From Lentzea flava (GTDB lineage: Bacteria; Actinomycetota; Actinomycetes; Mycobacteriales; Pseudonocardiaceae): a stretch of 64,000 nt of DNA. A program made the position numbers and the translations under genes. Positions 55,750 to 63,405 of the stretch are shown in pieces. The notes below the pieces were generated by a model. It was not told the origin of the DNA and did not search any database. It saw nothing but the letters and a program-made list of their open reading frames with translations. The first letter of the stretch is position 1, and every line of letters begins with the position of its first letter. Location of the stretch: contig NZ_BMRE01000034.1 in assembly GCF_014648475.1 (NCBI RefSeq), positions 1 through 64,000 on the forward strand. Direction: 5' to 3'.

Positions 55750-56750
55750 CCACCTCGACCAGCGCGCCGGTGACAGCCCCAGCGAAACAGGCTGTCGCCG
55801 CGCGGACCAGGGGTCTGCGCAAGGAGTACGGGAGCACGGTCGCCGTCGACCGCGTCGACCTGGAGCTGCCGGAGGGGGCCGTGCTCGGCATGCTCGGCCC
55901 CAACGGGTCGGGCAAGACGACGACGATCCGGATGCTGCTCGGGTTGGTGCGGCCCACGCAGGGGGAGATCGAGCTGCTGGGCCGGCCGTTGCCGGACGGT
56001 GCCGAGCAGGCGCTGCCGCACGTCGGCGCGCTGGTCGAGGGTCCGGGGTTCCACCCGTTCCTGTCGGGACGGGAGAACCTCATCAGGTGCGCCGCGTTCG
56101 AGCCGCTCCTCGAGAAGCGCAAGATCAAGCAGGCCGTCGAGGACGCGCTCGAACGCGTCGGGCTCGCGCAGGCCGCGCACCGCAGGTACCGGGGGTACTC
56201 GCTCGGCATGAAGCAACGTCTCGGCCTGGCCGCGGCGTTGCTCGTGCCGCGCAAGCTGGTCGTGCTCGACGAGCCGACCAACGGCCTCGACCCGGCTGGC
56301 ACCAGGGAGATCCGCAGGATCATCGCGGACCTGCACGACCGGGGCACCACGGTGCTCGTCTCCAGCCACCTGCTGAGCGAGGTCGAGGCCACCTGCACAC
56401 ACGTCGCGGTGCTGCACCGCGGAACCGTTGTGGCGCAGGGTGAACTGACCGAGCTGCTGCAGGCGGGCGGCTCGGCGCTCCAGGTCGTCACCCCGGACGT
56501 CGAGACCGCGCTGGGCGCACTGCGCCAGGCCAAGATCTCCGCCCGGCCGCTCGGCGAGGGCCTCCGGGTCGAACTCGCGGGCACGTCGGCGCCACAGGTG
56601 ATCGAGACGCTGGTGAAGGCCGGCGTCGGGGTCCACGAGGCGACGCGGTGGAAGACGGGCCTGGAGGAGCTGTTCGCGCGGCTCACCGAGGCCGAGGAGG
56701 CCGAGCGCGGAATGTCCGCTGTGGACACGCTGGACGGGGGCCCGCGATGA
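55746..56750 (+). CDS. ABC-2 type transporter ATP-binding protein
   Basis: 334 residues, DRA-type ATPase: Walker A LGPNGSGKTTTIRMLLG, Q-loop ALVEGPGFHPFLSGRENL, signature SLGMKQRLGLA, Walker B KLVVLDEPTNGLDPAG and His switch VSSHLLSEV. The C-terminal about 90 residues are the usual regulatory tail. GTG 55746 overlaps the LolA-like stop. Drives an exporter with the permease downstream; the substrate is unknown, antimicrobial peptide or lipid being typical of this class. Confidence 0.95.
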   Translation: MTTSTSAPVTAPAKQAVAARTRGLRKEYGSTVAVDRVDLELPEGAVLGMLGPNGSGKTTTIRMLLGLVRPTQGEIELLGRPLPDGAEQALPHVGALVEGPGFHPFLSGRENLIRCAAFEPLLEKRKIKQAVEDALERVGLAQAAHRRYRGYSLGMKQRLGLAAALLVPRKLVVLDEPTNGLDPAGTREIRRIIADLHDRGTTVLVSSHLLSEVEATCTHVAVLHRGTVVAQGELTELLQAGGSALQVVTPDVETALGALRQAKISARPLGEGLRVELAGTSAPQVIETLVKAGVGVHEATRWKTGLEELFARLTEAEEAERGMSAVDTLDGGPR

Positions 56751-57547
56751 TCACGCGTCAGTTCGGTTCCGAGGTGCGCTGGATGCTGCGCAGGCCGCGG
56801 ACCATCATCGGCCTGTTCGGGCTCGTCCTCGTGCCGATCATCATCAGCTTCGGCATCTGGACCGCGGGCGACGGTGGCGGCGGCCCCGGACTCGCCGCGA
56901 TCCTGCAGGGCAACGGCATGGTCGTGCCGATCTTCACCCTGTTCCTGTCGCTCAACCTGCTGCTGCCGCTGGTGGCGTCGATCTGGGCGGCGGACGGACT
57001 CGCGGGCGAGGCGCAGCACGGCACGCTGCGCGGGCTGCTCGTCGCGCCCGTCTCCCGAGTACGGCTGCTGTTCGTGAAGCTCTTCGGCCTCACCGCGATG
57101 TCGCTCTTCGCCGTCACGCTGATGGCGGTCGTGGGCATCATCGCCGGCACCGCCTTCCTGGGCACCAACGGCATGATGACGCTGTCCGGCACCACGCTCT
57201 CGACCGGACAAGGCCTGCTGCGCATCGCCCTGTTCGTCGTGCTGGTGACGTTCCAGATGGTGTCGATCGGCGCGGTCGCCCTCGCCGTCTCGTCGACCAC
57301 CGAGCACCCGCTGGTGGTGCAGGCGGCGACGATGACGACGATCATCGTGTTCCAGGTGCTGGGGCAGTTCCAGTCGCTCGACTGGCTGCACCCGTTCCTG
57401 ATCACGACGGGCTTCCCCGGCCTGATCGACGTGATGCGAGACCCGATCCCGCTCGGCCAGATCTGGGACAGCACGCTGCTCGCGGGCTGCTACCTGCTGA
57501 TCGGCACGGGCCTCGCCGCGATGCGCCTGATCACGAAGGACAGCTAG
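56747..57547 (+). CDS. ABC-2 type transporter permease
   Basis: 266 residues with six transmembrane helices and the ABC-2 features GLAGEAQHGTLRGLLVAPVSR (cytoplasmic coupling loop) and the final helix LLAGCYLLIGTGLAAMRL. ATG 56747 overlaps the ATPase stop. Together with the ATPase it forms an exporter. The genes are followed by a strong bidirectional hairpin, so the operon ends here. Confidence 0.93.
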   Translation: MITRQFGSEVRWMLRRPRTIIGLFGLVLVPIIISFGIWTAGDGGGGPGLAAILQGNGMVVPIFTLFLSLNLLLPLVASIWAADGLAGEAQHGTLRGLLVAPVSRVRLLFVKLFGLTAMSLFAVTLMAVVGIIAGTAFLGTNGMMTLSGTTLSTGQGLLRIALFVVLVTFQMVSIGAVALAVSSTTEHPLVVQAATMTTIIVFQVLGQFQSLDWLHPFLITTGFPGLIDVMRDPIPLGQIWDSTLLAGCYLLIGTGLAAMRLITKDS

Positions 57548-57558
57548 TTCTCGATGAA

Positions 57559-57595
57559 CGGCTCATTTGTTCACCTCACGTGAACAAATGAGCCG
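57559..57595. terminator. Bidirectional terminator between the ABC operon and the SDR gene
   Basis: Perfect 16-bp inverted repeat CGGCTCATTTGTTCAC / GTGAACAAATGAGCCG with a 5-nt loop, placed 11 nt after the permease stop and 13 nt after the SDR stop on the other strand. Confidence 0.85.
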
Positions 57596-57608
57596 ATCAT
57601 CATTTCGC

Positions 57609-58367
57609 TCAGCGGAAGCCGCCCTCGCTGTTGATCACTTGGCCGGTGATCCACTCGGCGTCGTCGGTGCAGAGCCAGGAGACCAGCCGGGCGGCGTCGT
57701 CCGGCTGGCCCCAGCGGCCGAGCGGCATCCGCTCGCGCACCCACTCGTGCGTCTCCGGCGACGCGTAGCCGGTGTCCGTCGGGCCGGGGTTCACGGCGTT
57801 GATCGTGATCCCCTGCCTGATCAGGTGGTGCGACAACGTCGACATGATCCCGATCAGCGCACCCTTCGACGCCGCGTACGCGACCTCGCTCGGCATCGGT
57901 CCGAGGTTCTGGCCGGACGTCATGAACACGACCCGCCCGCCCTTCGCGCCGTCGTGCTGACGCGCAAACGCTTGCATCAGCAGGATCGACGACCGTGTGT
58001 TCACGGCGTAGTGCTTGTCGAGCATGGCCGCGTCCAGCTCACCCAACGGCCCGTCCGACCCGCTGAGGGCGTGGTTGCACACCAGGATGTCGACGCGCCC
58101 GTACGCCTCCACCGCGGCCGCCATCAACCGGTCCGGCGCTTCCGGCTCGGTCAGATCGACGCCGAGGTGCTCCACCCGGCCGCCGATGCCCGCGACCACG
58201 GCCTCGATCGAGTCCGCACCCCACGGCTGCGACTCGTCGTGCGGCACGTGGTGCTGCACGAACAGCTCCGCACCCAGCCCCGCCAGCCGCGACGCAATCG
58301 CGTACCCGATGCCCTGCCGCCTGCTCACCCCGGTGACGAGCGCGACTCGTCCGTCAAGAAGTCCCAT
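57609..58367 (-). CDS. SDR-family oxidoreductase
   Basis: 252-residue short-chain dehydrogenase/reductase. Cofactor motif VTGVSRRQGIGYAIA (TG-x3-GxG variant), NHAL after the fourth strand in place of NNAG, catalytic Ser in FMTSGQN, Tyr/Lys in YAASKGA and the PGPTDTGY turn. Ends ITGQVINSEGGFR, as in 3-oxoacyl-ACP reductase-like SDRs. NAD versus NADP preference is not clear. Monocistronic, convergent with the ABC operon and 11 nt downstream of thiQ. Confidence 0.92.
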   Translation of the reverse strand: MGLLDGRVALVTGVSRRQGIGYAIASRLAGLGAELFVQHHVPHDESQPWGADSIEAVVAGIGGRVEHLGVDLTEPEAPDRLMAAAVEAYGRVDILVCNHALSGSDGPLGELDAAMLDKHYAVNTRSSILLMQAFARQHDGAKGGRVVFMTSGQNLGPMPSEVAYAASKGALIGIMSTLSHHLIRQGITINAVNPGPTDTGYASPETHEWVRERMPLGRWGQPDDAARLVSWLCTDDAEWITGQVINSEGGFR

Positions 58368-58378
58368 AGGACTCCCAG

Positions 58379-59332
58379 CTAACCGATCCGCGCGACGCCG
58401 TCCAAGTCAATTTCGAGCCGCACCCGGTCCCCGACCTCGGTCATCGGCCCGACCGCCTCGTACTCCTCGCCGTCGATCTCCACCAGCAACCGCACGTGAT
58501 CACGGCGATGCACCCGCTCCAGCACGCTGCCTTCCAACGGTCCGGAGTCGTCCACCCGCAACGCGGTGGCCCGCAACCCGACCCGTTCGACATCCAGACC
58601 GACGAACGAGCCCGGCACGAACTTGTTGCACCCCAGGAACTTCGCCGTCTCCACGTCGACCGGCGACGACCACACCTCGGCCGGCGGGCCGACCTGCACG
58701 ATCCGGCCGCGCGACATGATCGCCACCCGGTCGGCCAGCGTGAACGCCTCGTCGTGGTCGTGCGTCACCACCAGCGCCGTCGTGGCGGCCTCGCGCAGCA
58801 GCCGCGCCAGGTCGACCGCCAGCTGCTCGCGCAACGCCCTGTCCAGCGCCGACAACGGCTCGTCCAGCAGCAACAACCGAGGCGAAGGCGCCAACGCCCG
58901 CGCCAACGCGACCCGTTGCTGTTCACCACCGGACAGCTGCGTCACGCGTCGATCCGCATAACCTTCGAGCCCGACGAGCTCCAGCAGCGAGAGCACCCGC
59001 TTGTCCCGCTCCTCGCGGTCCACTCCACGCATCCGCAGCCCGAACGCCACGTTGCCCGCCACCGACCGGTGCGGGAACAGCTGCCCGTCCTGGAAGACCA
59101 GCCCGAACTCGCGCCGGTGCACCGGAACGCCGGCCAGGTCGGCCGAATCCCACCGCACCGCACCGGAAGACGGCTTCTCCAGTCCCGCGACAGCGCGCAG
59201 CAGCGTCGACTTCCCGCACCCCGACGGCCCGAGCAACGCCACGACCTCGCCGTCCGCCACCGAGAGCGACACGTCCGACACGGCCGCCGTCTGTCCATAA
59301 CGGACGGTGATCGAGTCCAGCTCCAGCGCCAT
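58379..59332 (-). CDS. thiQ: Thiamine ABC transporter ATP-binding protein
   Basis: 317 residues: Walker A LGPSGCGKSTLLRAVAG, Q-loop VFQDGQLFPHRSV, signature LSGGEQQRVALA, Walker B LLLLDEPLSALDR and His switch VTHDHDEA, followed by an about 90-residue TOBE-like regulatory domain. It lies at the end of a thiB-thiP-thiQ run controlled by a TPP riboswitch, so thiamine (or a phosphate/pyrimidine precursor) is the likely substrate. ATG 59332 shares a base with the permease stop (TGATG). Confidence 0.9.
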   Translation of the reverse strand: MALELDSITVRYGQTAAVSDVSLSVADGEVVALLGPSGCGKSTLLRAVAGLEKPSSGAVRWDSADLAGVPVHRREFGLVFQDGQLFPHRSVAGNVAFGLRMRGVDREERDKRVLSLLELVGLEGYADRRVTQLSGGEQQRVALARALAPSPRLLLLDEPLSALDRALREQLAVDLARLLREAATTALVVTHDHDEAFTLADRVAIMSRGRIVQVGPPAEVWSSPVDVETAKFLGCNKFVPGSFVGLDVERVGLRATALRVDDSGPLEGSVLERVHRRDHVRLLVEIDGEEYEAVGPMTEVGDRVRLEIDLDGVARIG

Positions 59333-60957
59333 CAGAACTCCCCGCTGCTCGGCACGCGCAACCGCTCGATCAGCAGCACGCACCCGATCGTGACGACCAT
59401 CAGCAGCGCACAGGCCGCGTAAGCCATCTGGCTGTTCAACTCCCCCGGCCGCGACATCAGCCGCGCGATCACCACCGGCAACGTCGGCGCGTCCGGCCGC
59501 GCCAGGAAGCTCGTCGCCCCGAACTCCCCCAGCGCCACCACGTACCCGAACCCGGCGGCCGCCGCCAGCGACCGCCCGGCCAGCGGCAGATCCACCTCGC
59601 GCCACACCCGGAAAGGCGACGCCCCCAGCGTCGCCGCCGCCTGCCGCAGCCGTTCGTCGACCGCGCGCAACACCGGCAGCACCATCCGCACGATCAACGG
59701 CGTCACCACCAGCGCCTGCGCCAGCGGCACCAGCAACGGCGAAGTGCGAAAGTCTCCCGGCAGCGCGTCCATCGTCACGAGGTACCCGAAACCGACCGTC
59801 ACCGCGGACACCCCGAGCGGCAGCATCAACGCGGTGTCGAGCACCTCGGCGATCCGGCCGCCGGCCCGCCGCAACCCGACCAGCACAACGGCCGAGAACA
59901 CCCCGACCACCAGCGCCACCACCGTCGCGTCGAACGCCGTCCGCACCGAGTTCACCGCCGCGTCGAGACCGGTCACCGCCAGCGTCCCGCGATCACCTCG
60001 CGTCGCCAGCGCCGCGTACCCTGCGAAACTCCATCCGTCCCGAGTGGACAGTGACCGGGTGATCAGCCCGATCACCGGCGTCAGCAACGCCGCCACCACA
60101 GCGAAGGCCGCGAACACGACGTACCACTCACCACCGGACGGCCGTCGCGCCAGCTCTTCCCTGCCCCGCAACGACAGCGCGGTCTCGCGCCGGCGCCGCG
60201 CCACCCCGCCCAGCACCAGCACGGCCAGCACGGCGGCGAACTGCAGCAACGACAGCGCGGCCGCCCCGGACAGGTCGAACAGCTCGACGGTGCGCAGGTA
60301 GATCTCGGTCTCCAGCGTCCGGTACCGCGATCCGCCCAGCACCAGCACCACACCGAAACTGGTGGCGCAGAACAGGAACACGACCGCGGCGGCCGACCCG
60401 ATCGCGGGCGCCAACGCCGGCAGCACGACCGACAGGAACGCCCGCGGCCGCGAAGCCCCGAGCGCACGGGCAGCGTCCTCGGCCCGCCGATCCGTGTGCG
60501 CCCACAGCCCGCCAACGGTCCGCGCGACCACGGCGACGTTGAAGAACGCGTTCGCCAGCACGATCGGCAGCACCCCGCCGTCCGGCCAGAACGTGCGGAA
60601 CGCGAGGCCCACCACCACGGTCGGCAGCACGAACGGCACCATCACGGCGGCCCGGATCACCCCGAGCCCGCGAAGACGGCACCGCGCCAGCACGAACGCC
60701 ACGGGCAGCCCGGCGACGACGGCCACGAGCGTCGACGCGGCGGCCTGCCCGAGCGTGAACCCGACGAGTTCCCAGGTCTCGCCGGCGAACAGTGCGGAGA
60801 TCACCCCGCCCTCGCGCAGGCCCAGCGACACGATCGCCAGCACGGGCCACGCGAAGAACAACCCGAGGAAGGCCAGCGGCAGCAGCGCCGCCGCCGACCA
60901 CCCGGCGCGGGCCCCGGCGAAACGGGTCGTGCTCAGCCCTGCACGAGCTTGCGCCAC
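59332..60957 (-). CDS. thiP: Thiamine ABC transporter permease, two-module ThiP type
   Basis: 541 residues, two permease modules in one chain (about 20-270 and 295-541), each with an EAA-like loop (AEDAARALGASRPRAFLSVVLPALAPAIG and ERLRQAAATLGASPFRVWREVDLPLAGRSL). This duplicated layout is that of ThiP/FbpB. Start GTG 60957 overlaps thiB by 25 bp. Substrate assignment comes from the riboswitch upstream and from ThiB rather than from the permease itself. Confidence 0.88.
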   Translation of the reverse strand: MAQARAGLSTTRFAGARAGWSAAALLPLAFLGLFFAWPVLAIVSLGLREGGVISALFAGETWELVGFTLGQAAASTLVAVVAGLPVAFVLARCRLRGLGVIRAAVMVPFVLPTVVVGLAFRTFWPDGGVLPIVLANAFFNVAVVARTVGGLWAHTDRRAEDAARALGASRPRAFLSVVLPALAPAIGSAAAVVFLFCATSFGVVLVLGGSRYRTLETEIYLRTVELFDLSGAAALSLLQFAAVLAVLVLGGVARRRRETALSLRGREELARRPSGGEWYVVFAAFAVVAALLTPVIGLITRSLSTRDGWSFAGYAALATRGDRGTLAVTGLDAAVNSVRTAFDATVVALVVGVFSAVVLVGLRRAGGRIAEVLDTALMLPLGVSAVTVGFGYLVTMDALPGDFRTSPLLVPLAQALVVTPLIVRMVLPVLRAVDERLRQAAATLGASPFRVWREVDLPLAGRSLAAAAGFGYVVALGEFGATSFLARPDAPTLPVVIARLMSRPGELNSQMAYAACALLMVVTIGCVLLIERLRVPSSGEF

Positions 60958-61931
60958 TGCTCGACCCACGCTTCGCGGTTGTCCTTGACCTTGTCCGCGG
61001 GCAGCGTCTGCGGGTTCGCCGGCAACGGCGCGTCCTTGGTCCACGACTCGGGCAGCGCGACACCCTCACGCGACGGGTAGACGTACATCTGCTCGGCCAC
61101 CTGTGCCTGGAACTTCTCGCCCAGCAGGAAGTCCAGCACCTTCTGCGCGTCCGCGGCGTTCTTGGCACCGGCCAGCACACCCGCGTACTCGACCTGCCGG
61201 TAGCAGGTGCCCAGCACGGCCTTGGTCTTCCCGCCCTCGGCCGACGGCGACGACGCGTACGAGACGACGATCGGCCGATCACCCTTGGTGGCGGAGAACT
61301 CCTGGTTGTAGGCCTCTTCCCACCCGCTCACGACCTTGACGCCGTTGGCCTTGAGCTTGGTCCAGTACTCCTGCCAGCCGTTCTCGCCGAACTTGGCGAT
61401 CGTGCCGAGCAGGAACGCGAGCCCCGGCGAGGACGTGGCCGGGTTCTCCACGACCAGCTTGTCCTTGAACTTCGGGTCGGCCAGGTCCTCGTACGAGGTG
61501 GGCTCGACGCCGCCGAGCTTGGCCGGGTCGATGTTTACGCACACGTCACCGACGTCGACGGCGTGCAGCCGGCCGGTGTCGTCGACCTTGTACCGCTGAG
61601 CGCCCTTCGCGGCCTCCGGCGAGGCGTACTCGGCGAACACGCCCTCGGACAGCGCCCGTGACGCGAACGTCGAGTCGACGCCGAACGCGAGGTCGCCGAT
61701 CGGGTTCGACTTGGTGAGCACCAGCTTGTTCGTGAGCTCGCCCGCGTCACCGTTCGCGATCTGCTTCACGGTGATGCCGGTGGCCTTCTGGAACTCGTCG
61801 AAGAGGCCTTCCTTCACCGCGAACGAGTCGTGCGTCACCAAAGTGACCTCGTGCGTTTGCGGCGCGGTCGACGTGCCGGTCGAACAACCGGTCAACGCCA
61901 GCGCGGCGAGAACAGCCCAAATCCTTCTCAT
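60933..61931 (-). CDS. thiB: Thiamine-binding lipoprotein ThiB
   Basis: 332 residues. Lipoprotein signal MRRIWAVLAALALTGC (lipobox LTGC), then a ThiB/family 1 solute-binding fold: HEVTLVTHDSFAVKEGLFDEFQKATGITVKQI, AFGVDSTFASRALSEGVF and RQVEYAGVLAGAKN. It captures thiamine or a thiamine phosphate outside the membrane for ThiPQ. Its ribosome site GGGAGAG is the 3' end of the TPP riboswitch, so ligand binding should hide it. Homologue order thiB-thiP-thiQ is complete. Confidence 0.93.
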   Translation of the reverse strand: MRRIWAVLAALALTGCSTGTSTAPQTHEVTLVTHDSFAVKEGLFDEFQKATGITVKQIANGDAGELTNKLVLTKSNPIGDLAFGVDSTFASRALSEGVFAEYASPEAAKGAQRYKVDDTGRLHAVDVGDVCVNIDPAKLGGVEPTSYEDLADPKFKDKLVVENPATSSPGLAFLLGTIAKFGENGWQEYWTKLKANGVKVVSGWEEAYNQEFSATKGDRPIVVSYASSPSAEGGKTKAVLGTCYRQVEYAGVLAGAKNAADAQKVLDFLLGEKFQAQVAEQMYVYPSREGVALPESWTKDAPLPANPQTLPADKVKDNREAWVEQWRKLVQG

Positions 61932-61938
61932 GAAAATC

Positions 61939-62027
61939 TCTCCCTACGCCGGTATGACCCGGATCAGGTGGACGGTCGAGGGCTTGCGAGCCCTCCTCTC
62001 AGCCCGGCGCTTCACCGGACTCCCGTG
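61939..62027 (-). ncRNA. TPP riboswitch (THI element) upstream of thiBPQ
   Basis: The minus strand carries the THI core: CTGAGAGG near 61999 and the very conserved CTGATCCGGGTCATACCGGCG running into GTAGGGA just ahead of thiB, flanked 5' by CACGGGAG. The end of the aptamer overlaps the thiB ribosome site, suggesting translational control. A short stem (GAGGGCTCGCAAGCCCTC, 61978-61995) is the variable arm. Confidence 0.95.
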
Positions 62028-62068
62028 GCAAACGCGCAGCTTACGTGACGTGGTGGGACGATCAGGAC

Positions 62069-62362
62069 ATGGCCGAGCTGTTGAGTGACGATCAGCTGAA
62101 CGACGTGCTGCCCAAGCTGTCCGACTGGGCCGCCCAGGACGCGGCGCTGGTCAGGACCGTCGAGCTGGAGAGCTTCGCGCAGGCGATCATGGTCGTGAAC
62201 CGGGTCGCCGAGATCGCGGAGAACGACAACCACCACCCCGACATCGACATCCGCTACAAGACCCTGACCTTCCGCCTGAGCACCCACTACAAGGGAGGAA
62301 TCACCGCGCTCGACGTCTATCTCGCCGAGGAAATCGACGGAGTTCTGGACGCGCTGGCCTGA
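62069..62362 (+). CDS. 4a-hydroxytetrahydrobiopterin dehydratase (pterin-4a-carbinolamine dehydratase)
   Basis: 97 residues of the PCD/DCoH family, with the conserved ENDNHHPDIDIRYKTLTFRLSTHYKGGIT: His-His-Pro motif and Asp for dehydration of the pterin carbinolamine. ATG 62069 has AGGA directly upstream; GTG 62045 is an alternative. In bacteria without phenylalanine hydroxylase it may serve molybdopterin or a repair function. Divergent from the thi operon, 55 nt upstream of the secreted GH-like gene. Confidence 0.93.
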   Translation: MAELLSDDQLNDVLPKLSDWAAQDAALVRTVELESFAQAIMVVNRVAEIAENDNHHPDIDIRYKTLTFRLSTHYKGGITALDVYLAEEIDGVLDALA

Positions 62363-62415
62363 TTCGGTCAAGATGTGCGCTGCCGCCGCCCGCGGACAGG
62401 AGAGGGAACACCCTC

Positions 62416-63405
62416 ATGCGGTTGCGCACACCTTTGCTCGTCGTCGCGCTGGCAGGCAGTCTTCTGATCGCACCCGCGGCTGCTCAAGCCGTGCCGTGTG
62501 CCGTGACGGACGTGATGATCAAGGCCAGCACGGCGTGGGTCACCAAGGGCACCGACCTCGCGGCGAACAACTGGTCCAACGCGAACTTCCACACCGGCAA
62601 CATCGCGCAGGTCCGCACCACCGGGATCAGCAACCACAAGACGTGGCCGTGGGTGAAGGCGAACAAGTTCCTGCTGCCCGTCGACCCGGCGAACCCGTAC
62701 GCCCCGGACCCGCAGTCGAGCGGTGAGGCCTACCTGGCGGTCTCGTTCTTCCACCCGGAACCCGAGGTGCTCCAGCCGCTGCGGGACAACCTGCGGGCCC
62801 AGGCGAAGACCGGCAGGTTCGACTACTGGAAGTCGCCGGACGCGCTGAACATGTCGCTGCCGTCGTTCACCGAGGTCGCCGTGCGCGACCTCGACCAGGA
62901 CCTGCTCGCCTACTCCTACCGGTCCTACCGCAGCCTCAAGCGGCGGACGTTCAACGAGCTCACGGGCCTGTGGGGGCCGAACGTGCAAACCAACGGCTGG
63001 GCCGTGCAGGGCCTCGCCAAGGCGATGCTCGCGCTGCCGAAGGACAACCCGTACCGCGCCGACTACGCCAAGACGCTGCGCAAGAGCGCGCAGACGTTGC
63101 GGTACCTCCAGCGCCATGACGGCTTCTGGGGCGCGACCGGCAAGGACTCCGCGGCCACCGCGATGATCACCTACGCGTTCGCGGCGGGCATCAACGCGGG
63201 CGTGCTCGACCGGGACACCTACCTGCCGCACGTGCGGAAGGGCTGGCAGGCGCTGCAGACCGCGCTGGACGCCGACGGCCTCCTCGGCTGGACGGCGGCC
63301 CGCAACTCCTGGAGGCCCGCCTCAGCCGGCGACTCGGCTGGGTTCGCCGTCGGCAGCTTCCTGCTCGCCGGGCAACAGCTCGTCCCGCTGACGCCGGGCT
63401 GCTAG
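62416..63405 (+). CDS. Secreted GH88/GH105-like alpha-barrel protein
   Basis: 329 residues with a signal peptide (about 1-26, ends AQA). The mature part has an (alpha/alpha)6-barrel rhythm and patches characteristic of GH105/GH88 unsaturated glucuronyl or rhamnogalacturonyl hydrolases: LWGPNVQTNGWAVQGLAKAMLALP, LRYLQRHDGFWGATGKDSAATAMITYAFAAGINAGVLD. The usual catalytic Asp and the second half of the barrel are not as clear as in genuine GH105 enzymes and the protein is short (family about 360-400). It may act on polysaccharide fragments. ATG 62416 with GGAGAGGG upstream. Its last 84 bp overlap the convergent mannosyltransferase. Confidence 0.7.
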   Translation: MRLRTPLLVVALAGSLLIAPAAAQAVPCAVTDVMIKASTAWVTKGTDLAANNWSNANFHTGNIAQVRTTGISNHKTWPWVKANKFLLPVDPANPYAPDPQSSGEAYLAVSFFHPEPEVLQPLRDNLRAQAKTGRFDYWKSPDALNMSLPSFTEVAVRDLDQDLLAYSYRSYRSLKRRTFNELTGLWGPNVQTNGWAVQGLAKAMLALPKDNPYRADYAKTLRKSAQTLRYLQRHDGFWGATGKDSAATAMITYAFAAGINAGVLDRDTYLPHVRKGWQALQTALDADGLLGWTAARNSWRPASAGDSAGFAVGSFLLAGQQLVPLTPGC

